A program made the translations under genes and the position numbers. From CATQHP01 sp965214915 (lineage in GTDB: Bacteria; Acidobacteriota; Terriglobia; Bryobacterales; UBA6623), in assembly GCA_965214915.1 (NCBI GenBank), contig CBDCCP010000002.1:1302001-1366000 (forward strand): a DNA stretch of 64,000 nucleotides, in the 5' to 3' direction. How positions within the stretch are numbered: position 1 is the first letter of the stretch; the number at the start of each line of letters is the position of its first letter. Shown here piece after piece: positions 17,728 to 26,503 of the stretch. Under the pieces are notes generated by a model that was given only the letters and a program-made list of their open reading frames with translations, was not told where the DNA came from and ran no database searches.

Positions 17728-17793
17728 AGTAGCCAAAAATACCACGGAGGCCGCTCGGGGCGCCGCGAAACCGGCTCGGCGGAGCCGCCGCAA

Positions 17794-18264
17794 CTACTTC
17801 CGGCGCCGTACGAAGCCGAAGTAGAACGAATAGCGGACCTCCGGTTCGCGCCCGATGCGGAACTGAGGCGATACGAAGAAGCGCTCGGACGTCCAGACCT
17901 TGACTCCCATGCCCCAACCGATCGCGCCCAGCCCCTCGCTCCCGCGGCCTTTGGATCGGTAGAAGTTGATGCCTCCGCCCATGATGGTGTACAGCACGGC
18001 CCGGCGTTCCGGCTTCGTGAGGTCTTTGACCACGTTCAGGACTACCATGTTGTCCTGGTGGCTGCCCTCCGTCATGAATGAGTACTCAGGCTCCAGCGCC
18101 CAACCGCGCTTTCCGAAATAGCGTCGGTAGGACGCGCCGGCGGTGACGTGCTGTAAAGACTCGAAGAAATGACTGCTGCCGACATGTCCGCGGATTTCCG
18201 GCGACCGGGGTTGGGCTATCAGGGGCCAAGCGGCGACGGGCAGCAGGGCGGCGAAGCGGAGCAC
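17794..18264 (-). CDS. Small outer-membrane beta-barrel-like protein
   Basis: This 156-residue protein has a signal peptide (GTG start, LRFAALLPVAAWPLIAQP). The remainder alternates short amphipathic beta-strands with turns (VTAGASYRRYF, WALEPEYSFM, YTIMGGGINFY) and ends with an aromatic strand, YSFYFGFVRRRK. The size and strand count suggest an eight-stranded barrel in the outer membrane, like OmpW/OmpA barrels, but no specific family is recognised. It lies 66 bp upstream of the sulfatase on the same strand and could be co-transcribed. Confidence 0.6.
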   Translation of the reverse strand: MLRFAALLPVAAWPLIAQPRSPEIRGHVGSSHFFESLQHVTAGASYRRYFGKRGWALEPEYSFMTEGSHQDNMVVLNVVKDLTKPERRAVLYTIMGGGINFYRSKGRGSEGLGAIGWGMGVKVWTSERFFVSPQFRIGREPEVRYSFYFGFVRRRK

Positions 18265-18590
18265 CGCTGCTTAGCATACGCCATGAACGGCGCGAGCCGG
18301 GATCGTCGACGACAATGAATGTAACAGCCCGCGGCAAAAATCACGCGGGCGGCGTTACGCGCCAGGGAACCGATGCAGTATCGTATAAGCGCTCAAAGAA
18401 CTCGGCGCCGTGCTCTCTGCCCGGCCAGCCGGCAACGGCGCGTAACTCTTCGGGCAGCGGACATTTGCGGCCGTCGGCTTCGTCGTTCGTCGGAGACGAT
18501 CTCCCGGATCGCCTTCTTCCTCTCTCCTCGCCGAACAACCGCAGGAGCCCGCCGCGCCGCCTACGGGACTTTCACCACGGACTGTTAGCG
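18265..18590. other. Divergent intergenic region, no convincing gene
   Basis: These 326 bases separate the divergent beta-barrel gene and the permease gene, so both promoters should lie here. I see one clear inverted repeat (described separately) and a TATAAG at 18384-18389 with no good -35. A minus-strand reading frame of about 65 codons at 18341-18538 has some protein-like composition but no start signal and no recognised family, so it is not called. Confidence 0.5.
18321..18358. repeat. Interrupted inverted repeat (hairpin) in the divergent region
   Basis: The arms GTAAC-A-GCCCGCG (18321-18333) and CGCGGGC-GGC-GTTAC (18344-18358) pair as 7 plus 5 base pairs around a 10-base loop containing AAAAA. 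It lies between two divergent genes, so it is not a simple terminator. It could be an operator or a 5'-leader structure. Confidence 0.5.
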
Positions 18591-19823
18591 ATGTCGTTCG
18601 AGTTGCAGGTAGCGCTGCGTTATCTCCGCGCCAAGCGCAAGGAACGGTTCATCTCCATCGTCACCGTGATTTCCGTCGTCGGCGTGGCCACGGGCGTAAC
18701 CGCTCTGATCGTGGCGATGGCCATCAACAACGGCGTCCAGGCCGCGCTGCGCGACCATCTCGTCGGCGCCAGCTCGCATATCAACCTGCTCGAAAAAGAA
18801 CGCGCCTTCGGCATCGAGGACTACGAGCCGTTGCTCGCGAAGCTCGCGGCGATCGATCACGTCGAGGCCGTAGCGCCCGCGCTGTACGGCGAGATGATGA
18901 TCTCGACCCCGCTGCTGGCCCGCGGTTGTTTTTTGAAGGGGATCGACCCGGCCGCCGAACGCAACGTCAGCAGTCTGCTCGACAAGATCGTCGAAGGCTC
19001 CGCCGACGGGCTGGACCCGCAGGCGGAGGACTACCCCGGCATCATCCTGGGCCGGCGGCTCGCCGAGAGCATCGGCGCGCGCGTCTCGACGGTGGTCACG
19101 GTGCTCAACCCGCAAGGCGAGATGGCGGTATTCGGCCGCATCCCCCTCTACAAGCGCTTCCAGGTCGCCGGCATATTCGAAACGGGCTTTTTCGAATACG
19201 ACAACCTGTGGGCGGTAAGCTCGCTGCGATCCGTGCAGCAGTCTCTGTCGCTGGGCGACGTGATCAACTCCGTCGAGTTCAAGCTCGACGACCTTGACTT
19301 GGCGCCGGTCGTTGCGCAAGAAATCGAGCGCGCCGCGGGCGACAAATTCGCCGCGACCAGTTGGATCGACCGCAACAGCGTCTTGTTCAATGCCCTGGAA
19401 ACCGAAAAATTCGTAACGACTCTGATCATCGGCATCATCATGCTGGTCGCCGCGCTCAACATCCTGACCTCTCTCGTGATGATCGTCATGGAAAAGAACA
19501 AGGACATCGCGATCCTCAAGTCGATGGGCGCGAGAAACGACCAGATCCGCAAAATCTTCATGTGGCAAGGTCTTATGATCGGCGCTATCGGCACAGCGGT
19601 CGGAGCCGCCGCCGGCCACGTCGTCTGCTGGGCGGCCGAGCGTTACCGCCTGATTCCGCTGGAAGCCGAAGTTTACGGCCTCGATTACGTACCGTTCGCG
19701 CCGCGTCCGCTCGATGGAGCGCTGGTGGCGGCGGCGGCGATTCTCATCAGCTACCTGATTACCATCTATCCTTCAAGCAGCGCCGCCGGGATCGCTCCCG
19801 TGGAAGCGCTCCGCTACGAATAG
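18591..19823 (+). CDS. LolC/LolE-like ABC transporter permease
   Basis: This is a 410-residue membrane protein. It begins MSFELQVALRYLRAKRKERF, followed by a first transmembrane helix (about 22-45), a large periplasmic domain, and three C-terminal helices (about 275-300, 325-345 and 380-400) around the cytoplasmic motif KNKDIAILKSMGA. This is the layout of lipoprotein-releasing permeases LolC/E and MacB-like FtsX proteins. The expected LolD ATPase is not adjacent. The next gene is a Wzt-like ATPase starting 30 bp later. The ATG at 18591 is chosen because LolC/E similarity begins there. Confidence 0.88.
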   Translation: MSFELQVALRYLRAKRKERFISIVTVISVVGVATGVTALIVAMAINNGVQAALRDHLVGASSHINLLEKERAFGIEDYEPLLAKLAAIDHVEAVAPALYGEMMISTPLLARGCFLKGIDPAAERNVSSLLDKIVEGSADGLDPQAEDYPGIILGRRLAESIGARVSTVVTVLNPQGEMAVFGRIPLYKRFQVAGIFETGFFEYDNLWAVSSLRSVQQSLSLGDVINSVEFKLDDLDLAPVVAQEIERAAGDKFAATSWIDRNSVLFNALETEKFVTTLIIGIIMLVAALNILTSLVMIVMEKNKDIAILKSMGARNDQIRKIFMWQGLMIGAIGTAVGAAAGHVVCWAAERYRLIPLEAEVYGLDYVPFAPRPLDGALVAAAAILISYLITIYPSSSAAGIAPVEALRYE

Positions 19824-19853
19824 AAATACGGCATCGGAACATCCGGCAGACCC

Positions 19854-21077
19854 GTGCTTGCGGCCCATAACATCTCGAAGGTTTACCGGCTCTATCCCCG
19901 GCCCGTCGACCGCATCCGCGAGATGTTCTCGTTCGGGCTGAAGACCCTCCACACCGAATTCTGGGCGCTGAAGGGCATCGACCTTGCGGTTCGACCCGGC
20001 GAGACCTACGGCATCGTCGGCCCTAACGGTAGCGGCAAAAGCACGTTGCTGCAATTGCTCTGCGGCATCCTCGAACCCACCACCGGCCGCGTCGTGCGAC
20101 AAGGCCGCACAGCGGCGCTGCTGGAGCTCGGCGCGGGTTTCAACCCCGAGTTCAGCGGCCGCGAAAACATCTACCTCAACGGCGAGATCATGGGCCTGCC
20201 GCGCGAGCGGATCGACGCCGCCATGCCCGCCATCGAGCGCTTCGCCGGAATCGGCGAGTTCATTGAACACCCCATAAAAACGTATTCCAGCGGTATGCAC
20301 GTCCGCCTGGCCTTTTCCGCGGCGATCCATGTCGATCCCGATATCCTGGTCGTTGACGAAGCCCTCGCGGTCGGCGACGCCGTCTTCGCCAACCGCTGCA
20401 TCGCCAAGTTCGCCGAGTTGAAAGAGCGCGGGGTCACCGTGATTTTCGTTTCGCACGACCTGGGGCTGGTCAAGCAAATCTGCGACAGGGCGGCATTTCT
20501 GCTGAACGGCGAAATGGTCGAAGAGGGCAGTCCGACGGCGGTCGTCAACCGCTATGTCGGGACGGTCCTCGAACGCCAGAAAGCGTTCGCCCTGGAAGCG
20601 GAGCCGCCGCAAGGCCTCAACCCCACTCACCGGCACGGCGACCGCTTGGGCGAGATCGTCGATCTGGAAATTCTCGATTCCTCCGGCAGGGCGGTTCGAA
20701 CGCTTAGCAGCGGAGACGAAATGACGGTGCGCGTGCGGGCGCGCTTCCACGCCGCGCAGCCGGACCCGATGATCGGCATCCTCATCCGCACCCGCAACGG
20801 TCTCGACGTATTCGGCTCCAACACGCGCATCGAGGAAACGCCGCTAGGCGCCTGTTCCGCCGGAGACGAGGTCGAGGCCGCGTTTACCTTCGCCTGCAGT
20901 CTGACCGCCCAACAATACACCCTGACCGCGGCCGCGCAGCACCCCGACGGCCACAGCCACGATTGGCTGGACGACGCCATTGCCTTTCGCGTGCTCGACA
21001 TCAAGGCGCGGGCCGGCGTCGCGGACCTGCGGCCCCGCATCGCCATCCGGCGGCCGGCGGCTTCGAATCCGGGCTGA
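19854..21077 (+). CDS. Wzt-like ABC transporter ATP-binding protein
   Basis: This 407-residue protein has a GTG start. The N-terminal ATPase (1-235) has Walker A GPNGSGKST, signature YSSGMHVRLAFS, Walker B ILVVDEALAVGD and switch FVSHD. The spacing and the motif ELGAGFNPEFSGRENIYLNG are typical of polysaccharide/O-antigen exporters (TagH/Wzt/RfbE). The C-terminal 140 residues form a beta-rich Wzt_C-like carbohydrate-binding domain (EIVDLEILDSSGRAVRT, EAAFTFACSL). The normal Wzm permease partner is missing here; the upstream gene is a LolC/E-type permease instead. Export of a polysaccharide is inferred from the family. Confidence 0.9.
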   Translation: MLAAHNISKVYRLYPRPVDRIREMFSFGLKTLHTEFWALKGIDLAVRPGETYGIVGPNGSGKSTLLQLLCGILEPTTGRVVRQGRTAALLELGAGFNPEFSGRENIYLNGEIMGLPRERIDAAMPAIERFAGIGEFIEHPIKTYSSGMHVRLAFSAAIHVDPDILVVDEALAVGDAVFANRCIAKFAELKERGVTVIFVSHDLGLVKQICDRAAFLLNGEMVEEGSPTAVVNRYVGTVLERQKAFALEAEPPQGLNPTHRHGDRLGEIVDLEILDSSGRAVRTLSSGDEMTVRVRARFHAAQPDPMIGILIRTRNGLDVFGSNTRIEETPLGACSAGDEVEAAFTFACSLTAQQYTLTAAAQHPDGHSHDWLDDAIAFRVLDIKARAGVADLRPRIAIRRPAASNPG

Positions 21078-21231
21078 AGAGCGCTGCAGACCCTGCTGCA
21101 AGTCCGCGTCCGGCCGGGAGCCCGCAAATCAGCGGCGGGCGCGGCAATCGATAGAGACGGTCGGATGTTATGGTTAACCTCGATGAAGACGCGACGAGCG
21201 GCCTCAATTCAGTAACCGAGCGCGCCGAATC

Positions 21232-22695
21232 ATGACCGGCAGCCGAGATACTTCTTACCTTCTTGGGTTGGCGCATGAGTTGTGCAACCTGCCGTACGAG
21301 ACCGATTGGGTCGAGTTCAAGGTCAATTACCGGAAACCACAGGCCATCGGCGAGTACATCTCGGCGCTGGCCAACGCCGCGGCTCTGCACGGCAAGCCCC
21401 ATGCATACATACTCTGGGGGGTCGAAAACGGAACGCATGCCGTCGTCGGAACGGACTTCTCGCCGTCCGCCGCGAAGAAGGGCAACGAGCCGCTCGAGAC
21501 TTGGCTGCTGCGGCTCCTGCAGCCGCGCATAGACTTTCGCTTTCACGAAGTCGCGGATGCCGGCCGGCGCGTCGTGCTGCTGGAAATCGAACGCGCGCTG
21601 CAGCACCCGGTCGCGTTCGCGGGCATCGAGTACATCCGAGTGGGCAGCACTACCCGAAAACTCAAAGACTATCCCGAAAAGGAGAGGGCGCTCTGGCGCG
21701 TGTTCGACCGGGTGAGCTTCGAAGAGGGCATCGCCGCCGAGCGGCTAAGAGCCGAGGATGTTCTGTTTCAACTCGACTATCCGACATATTTCGATTTGCT
21801 CAACACGCCGCTGCCCGACCGCACCGCCGTTCTCGATGCGCTGCGGCAAGACCGACTGATCGCCCCCTGCGCGACGAGCGGCTTCGACATCACGAACTTG
21901 GGCGCGATTCTGCTAGCCAAGAATCTCGGCGATTTCCCGCGGCTGAAGCGCAAGGCCGTGCGCGTCATCGAATGCCGCGGCGCAGGCCGTACCGAAACAC
22001 TGAGGGAACAACAGGAGAACAAGGGTTATGCCGCCGGCTTCAATGGACTGATCGGTTACATCAACGCGCGGCTGCCTGCAAGCGAAGTCATCGGACCGGC
22101 GCTGCGCCGGACGGTGCGGGCATTCCCCGAGTCGGCGGTGCGTGAACTGACGGCCAACGCGCTCATCCATCAAGACTTCTTCAAGACCGGCGCCGGCCCG
22201 ACGGTGGAGATATTCGAAGGGCGCATCGAGATCACGAACCCCGGCGAGCCGCTGGTGGATATCCAACGCTTCCTCGACAGCCCGCCTACATCGCGCAACG
22301 AAACGCTCGCCTCGCTCATGCGCCGCTTTCGGATCTGCGAGGAGCGCGGCAGCGGAATCGACAAAGTGGCGACGGAAGTCGAGCGTCACCAACTCCCCGC
22401 GCCGCTTTTCGAGGCGCCGCCGAACTTCACCCGCGTCATCCTGTTCGCACACAAGGCCCTGGCCGACATGGACAAGGCGGAACGGGTACGGGCATGCTAT
22501 TTACATGCCTGCCTGAAGTACGTAGCGCAAGATTTTCTGACCAACGCATCGCTGCGGGAACGGTTCGGCATCCGGGACAACAACAAGGCGGTCGTGTCCC
22601 GCTACATCCGCGCGGCGGTGGACGCAGGCATGATCAAGGCATTCGACGAACAGGACGGCTGGAAGATGAAGAAGTACGTGCCTTTCTGGGCCTGA
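21232..22695 (+). CDS. AlbA_2 (Schlafen-type) / RecG-like HATPase regulator
   Basis: This is a 487-residue cytoplasmic protein. The N-terminal domain (about 15-125) matches the AlbA_2/divergent AAA_4 nucleic-acid-binding fold, with ETDWVEFKVNY and EYISALANAAALHGKPHA. The central-to-C-terminal part holds a GHKL-type HATPase module, with N-box FPESAVRELTANALIHQDF and EERGSGIDKV, followed by a winged-helix-like tail. Family members are annotated as putative transcriptional regulators or RecG-like proteins and are often seen near mobile or defence genes. Starts at ATG 21232. It appears monocistronic. Confidence 0.85.
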   Translation: MTGSRDTSYLLGLAHELCNLPYETDWVEFKVNYRKPQAIGEYISALANAAALHGKPHAYILWGVENGTHAVVGTDFSPSAAKKGNEPLETWLLRLLQPRIDFRFHEVADAGRRVVLLEIERALQHPVAFAGIEYIRVGSTTRKLKDYPEKERALWRVFDRVSFEEGIAAERLRAEDVLFQLDYPTYFDLLNTPLPDRTAVLDALRQDRLIAPCATSGFDITNLGAILLAKNLGDFPRLKRKAVRVIECRGAGRTETLREQQENKGYAAGFNGLIGYINARLPASEVIGPALRRTVRAFPESAVRELTANALIHQDFFKTGAGPTVEIFEGRIEITNPGEPLVDIQRFLDSPPTSRNETLASLMRRFRICEERGSGIDKVATEVERHQLPAPLFEAPPNFTRVILFAHKALADMDKAERVRACYLHACLKYVAQDFLTNASLRERFGIRDNNKAVVSRYIRAAVDAGMIKAFDEQDGWKMKKYVPFWA

Positions 22696-22709
22696 TGCGT
22701 CAGGCGCTA

Positions 22710-22796
22710 ATTGACGGGTTATTGACGGCAAGGCTGGAGGCGAGCCGTGGATGCGGCGCATCTTCTTGATTTCAATGAAATTATGTTAATTGACGG
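22710..22796 (+). repeat. Three copies of ATTGACGG
   Basis: ATTGACGG occurs at 22710-22717, 22721-22728 and 22789-22796 in the same orientation, all within the 129-bp gap between the AlbA_2/HATPase gene and the histidine phosphatase gene. The last copy is in an AT-rich patch containing TTTCAATGAAA. An 8-mer appearing three times in about 90 bp is unexpected, and a regulatory binding site is possible. Confidence 0.35.
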
Positions 22797-22824
22797 AAAA
22801 CAGTTCCCCGCCCTGTCCGCCGGC

Positions 22825-23547
22825 TCAGCGGAACGTGACCAGATCCGGCCGTTCGGCAAGGTGCGGCAGAGCGTTAAAGCCGTCCAGACTCAGCCGCGAG
22901 CCGCTGAACAGCAAGGTCGTCAGCGAAGCATTGCGGATCCGCCAGTTCAATTCGAGCGCCGCCGCATCGGGCGCCCGCAGCGCCGTTTGCACGGCAACCG
23001 CGATCGGGCCGCCTGAAGAAAACGCGGCGACGCGCCTGCCGCCGCCCTGACTCGAAAAGATAACTTCCAAAGCCCCCAGCACACGCTCGCGAAAAGCGTT
23101 CCACGGCTCAATGCCCTCGGCGTCCAGGGTTCCCTCAGCCCAGCGCTTCATCACGACCTCGAACATGCGCTGAAAATACCTGTTGCGCTCCGGCGTCTCG
23201 CGGCCCTTGCGCCAAGCCCGCCACAACGGGGCGAAAGCAGCGTCCGTCTCAGCCAGCCGGGGCGCAAGCGCCGCCAGCATGTCCTGCACCTGGTATTCGT
23301 CGAGCCCGGGCAACTCCGCCGGATCCGGGAAATCCACGCCCGCCGCCCGGTAAGCCTCGGCAACCGCGCGGCAACTTTCCTGCTGCCGCCTCAAGCTGCC
23401 GTGGAAGGCGGCGTCGAACCTGACGCCGTGCTTCACCCAGTAACGCCCGAGCGAGCGAGCCTGCCGCCGGCCGGTCTCCGACAGCCGATCCGGGTCCGTC
23501 TGAAAGGCTCGCGCCTGACCGTGCCGAACCAACACCAACACACTCAT
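22825..23547 (-). CDS. Histidine phosphatase family protein
   Basis: This 240-residue protein begins MSVLVLVRHGQA, the catalytic RHG of the phosphoglycerate mutase/SixA superfamily. It has LSETGRRQARSLG and a later GSLRRQQESC that supplies the second arginine, and RVAAFSSGGPIAVA replaces the classical SHG, giving SSGG with no second histidine at the usual place. That substitution makes the substrate and even activity uncertain. No signal peptide is present. It lies 44 bp downstream of pnp on the same strand. Confidence 0.85.
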   Translation of the reverse strand: MSVLVLVRHGQARAFQTDPDRLSETGRRQARSLGRYWVKHGVRFDAAFHGSLRRQQESCRAVAEAYRAAGVDFPDPAELPGLDEYQVQDMLAALAPRLAETDAAFAPLWRAWRKGRETPERNRYFQRMFEVVMKRWAEGTLDAEGIEPWNAFRERVLGALEVIFSSQGGGRRVAAFSSGGPIAVAVQTALRAPDAAALELNWRIRNASLTTLLFSGSRLSLDGFNALPHLAERPDLVTFR

Positions 23548-23591
23548 CGCCAGACACAGCGCAGCCGCTGGAAAATCAACTCCGGAATCCG

Positions 23592-25820
23592 TTAATCGTC
23601 GCCGGACTTTTCGCGCGGCCCGCGCTTGGGAGCGCCTTTTTCCGGCCCCTTTCTTCTATCGTCGTCGCCCCTGCGGCGGTCTCCGCCGAAACGCCGACGC
23701 CCCCGCCGCGGCTCGTTTTCGGTCCGCTTGTCGCGCTGCTCTCTGAGGACGGCGCGGCGGCTGAGCTTGATCTTGTTGCCCTCCAGCGCCAGACACTTGA
23801 CCAGAATCTGGTCCCCGGTCTTGAGCTCGTCGCCGACTGCGCGGATACGTTGCTCGGCGATCTCGCTGATGTGCAGCAAGCCTTCCGTGCCGGCGAAGAT
23901 CTCGACAAACGCGCCGAAATCGACGATGCGCGTCACCTTGCCGAGATAGGTCTTGCCGACTTCGGGGCTGGCGGTCAGTTCCTCGACGCGCGCCAAGGCT
24001 TGACGTCCGCCCTCGCCGTCCACTGCGGCGATGCTGACCGTGCCGTCGTCGGCAACGTCGATTTTCGCGCCGGTTTCCTCGACGATCGCCTTGATCGTCT
24101 TGCCGCCGGGGCCGATCAAGTCGCGGATCTTGCTCTCTGGAATCTTGATCGTGGTAATGCGTGGAGCATGTCCGGCTACTTCCTCGCGCGGAGCGGCTAT
24201 GGCCTCGCGCATGACCTCCAAAATTTCGAGGCGCGCTTTTTTGGCTTGCGCCAGCGCGGTCTCGAGAACTTCGATGCTCACATTGGGCTGCTTGATGTCC
24301 ATCTGCAGCGCGGTGATGCCGTGCTCGGCGCCGGCGACTTTGAAGTCCATGTCGCCGTAGTGGTCTTCGGCGCCGGCAATGTCGGTAAGCACCACGAAAT
24401 CGTCGCCCTCGGCGACCAGCCCCATAGCGATGCCCGCGACCGGGGCCTTGATGGGAACGCCCGCGTCCATCAGCGCAAGCGTTCCGCCGCAAACCGTGGC
24501 CATCGAGCTCGAACCGTTCGACTCCAGGATGTCGCTGACGATGCGGATCGTGTACGGGAAATCTTCCCGATCCGGAATCACCGGCGTCAAGGCGCGCTCC
24601 GCCAACATGCCGTGGCCGATCTCCCGACGGCCGGCCCCGCGCATAAAGCCCGTTTCGCCAACGCTGAACGGCGGGAAGTTGTAATGCACCATGAAGTGCT
24701 TCTCGTAGTTCAGATCTTCGATGCGCTCCTGGCGCTGGCCGTCGATCTGGGTTCCCAGCGTCGTCGTCGCCAGCGCCTGGGTCTCGCCGCGGGTGAATAC
24801 CGCCGAGCCGTGCGCCCGCGGCAACTGGGAGACTTCGCAACTGATTGCGCGCAACTCGTCCGGCGCGCGGCGGTCCGGCCGCCGCTTCAACTCGAAAACC
24901 TGCTTGCGGAATATCCGCTCTTGCCAGGGCTCCATGAACGCTTTTGCTTCGGCGGCCTTGGCCTCGTCCTCGGCATAGGCTTCCTGAATCTCTTTTTTGA
25001 TCGCGCGCACCAGCGCCAAGCTTTCCAGCTTCGGGTGCGCCTGCGTATCCAACGCCTCCTCCATGCGCGCGCCCCAGCGGGAGACGATCTCGGCGCGAAC
25101 CGCTTCGTCGAACACGGGCGGCGTGACTTCGCGTTTCGGCTTGCCTGCCTTTTCGGCCAACTCGCGGATGGCCTCGACGATCGTCTTGCAGGCTTCGTGG
25201 CCGCGCCCAATCGCTTCGAGAACGCTCGGCTCGTCCGCCTGATCGGCGCCCGCTTCGACCATGACCAACCCCTCTTCGGCGGCCGCGACGACGATGTTGA
25301 GGTTCGATTCCTCGATTTCCTCGTAAGTCGGATTGACGATCCATCGATCCTCACCCAAGCGCGCGATGCGCACTGCGCCGGTGGTATGCAGAACGGGGAT
25401 ATCGGAAACGGCCAAAGCCGCCGATGCGCCGATCATGGCGAAAATGCTGGGGTCCAGCTCCGGATCAGCCGATGCGACCATGCCGATGATCTGAGTTTCG
25501 TTGCGAAACCCGTCCGGGAACAGCGGCCGCAACGGCCGGTCAATCATCCGGCAGGTCAAAACCTCCTTTTCCGTAGGCCGGCCCTCGCGTTTGATGTAGC
25601 CTCCGGGAAAACGCCCGGCGGCATAAGTGTATTCCCGATAATCGACGGTCAGCGGGAAAAAATCGATGCCCTCGCGAGGCGTAGGCGCGGCAGTCGCGGT
25701 GACCAGCACGCGCGTGTCGCCGCAACTGACGAGAACGGCGCCTCCGGCTTGTTTGGCCAGACGCCCGGTTTCCAATACGACGGTCTTTCCGTCCAGATCG
25801 AATTCAACTGTTTGCTTCAT
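23592..25820 (-). CDS. pnp: Polyribonucleotide nucleotidyltransferase (PNPase)
   Basis: This 742-residue enzyme has two RNase PH domains (about 10-145 and 325-460), including FFPLTVDYREYTYAAGRFPGG and RREIGHGMLAERAL. It then has a KH domain (about 555-615, with IGPGGKTIKAIVEETGAKI) and an S1 domain (about 625-695, GKVTRIVDFGAFVEI). The final 50 residues are highly basic and longer than usual (REQRDKRTENEPRRGRRRF). It degrades RNA phosphorolytically from the 3' end. It sits directly downstream of rpsO, the classic arrangement. Confidence 0.97.
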   Translation of the reverse strand: MKQTVEFDLDGKTVVLETGRLAKQAGGAVLVSCGDTRVLVTATAAPTPREGIDFFPLTVDYREYTYAAGRFPGGYIKREGRPTEKEVLTCRMIDRPLRPLFPDGFRNETQIIGMVASADPELDPSIFAMIGASAALAVSDIPVLHTTGAVRIARLGEDRWIVNPTYEEIEESNLNIVVAAAEEGLVMVEAGADQADEPSVLEAIGRGHEACKTIVEAIRELAEKAGKPKREVTPPVFDEAVRAEIVSRWGARMEEALDTQAHPKLESLALVRAIKKEIQEAYAEDEAKAAEAKAFMEPWQERIFRKQVFELKRRPDRRAPDELRAISCEVSQLPRAHGSAVFTRGETQALATTTLGTQIDGQRQERIEDLNYEKHFMVHYNFPPFSVGETGFMRGAGRREIGHGMLAERALTPVIPDREDFPYTIRIVSDILESNGSSSMATVCGGTLALMDAGVPIKAPVAGIAMGLVAEGDDFVVLTDIAGAEDHYGDMDFKVAGAEHGITALQMDIKQPNVSIEVLETALAQAKKARLEILEVMREAIAAPREEVAGHAPRITTIKIPESKIRDLIGPGGKTIKAIVEETGAKIDVADDGTVSIAAVDGEGGRQALARVEELTASPEVGKTYLGKVTRIVDFGAFVEIFAGTEGLLHISEIAEQRIRAVGDELKTGDQILVKCLALEGNKIKLSRRAVLREQRDKRTENEPRRGRRRFGGDRRRGDDDRRKGPEKGAPKRGPREKSGDD

Positions 25821-26065
25821 TTACTCGGCAATGTCCTTTCGGAAGCCGCCCGCCGGGATAGGCGGATACAAGCTCCCTAAATCACAGGAGCGAAGCGGAG
25901 GAAACGGCTTGGCTTTGCGGCGGCCGCGTCCAACTGCGGCGCCGCCCTCTTGGGGAGGGGTTCATCGTTACCGAAAAGCATGAATCTATTGCGGGAGAAA
26001 AGCCGCAACACGGCAGCCGTTCCCGGCCGCCGCAGTCGTGCAGTTTCGCCTCGCAGTGGATGCTG

Positions 26066-26335
26066 TCAGCCGCGGAGGCCGAGGGATTCCATCAATTTGA
26101 CGTAGCCTCGAGGATCTTTACGTCTCAAGTAACGGATCAGACGGCGCCGGCGGCTGACCATCTTAAGCAATCCGCGACGGGACGAGAAATCTTTCTTGTG
26201 GGCTTTCAGATGTTCCGTCAGATCGGCGATCCGACGGGTCAGCGCAGCAATTTGCACCTCGGCAGATCCGACATCTTTGTCGTGTACGCCATAGGTCTTG
26301 TAGATACCCTCTTTGACCCGAGTAGCGAGCGGCAT
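26066..26335 (-). CDS. rpsO: 30S ribosomal protein S15
   Basis: This 89-residue protein has the family's standard length. VGSAEVQIAALTRRIADLTEHL and SRRGLLKMVSRRRRLIRYL are the conserved 16S rRNA-binding helices. The start MPLATRVKEG at 26335 matches the family; an upstream in-frame ATG does not. It lies 245 bp upstream of pnp with no gene between, so the two are probably co-transcribed with a processed leader, as in many bacteria. Confidence 0.97.
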   Translation of the reverse strand: MPLATRVKEGIYKTYGVHDKDVGSAEVQIAALTRRIADLTEHLKAHKKDFSSRRGLLKMVSRRRRLIRYLRRKDPRGYVKLMESLGLRG

Positions 26336-26385
26336 TCCAGATTCAATGCTCCTTCCTAAGCTTCTTGATCGTGTCGTTACGCTCA

Positions 26386-26394
26386 AGTGTAGCA
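26386..26394 (-). promoter_or_regulatory. Candidate extended -10 promoter for rpsO
   Basis: On the minus strand TGCTACACT gives an extended -10 (TGnTACACT), about 50 bases before the rpsO ATG. The nearest TTGACC lies too far upstream (22-bp spacer), which fits an extended -10 promoter that needs little -35. This is pattern-based. Confidence 0.4.
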
Positions 26395-26503
26395 CACCCA
26401 GCGGGCGCCGGCGGGTCAATCCACAGTTTTATCTTCCGCGGCCGGACAATTGCACTGCTCGGAAAATCGATGAATTCGACTCGGCGACGCGTCGATGCGG
26501 CGG

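Noticed and set aside
18341..18538. 65-codon minus-strand frame in the divergent intergenic region
   Set aside because: No ribosome-binding site, no family and no coupling with a neighbour. It may be a non-coding frame.
23850..25880. 676-codon open frame opposite pnp
   Set aside because: It is antisense to an unmistakable PNPase gene and its translation has no domain similarity.
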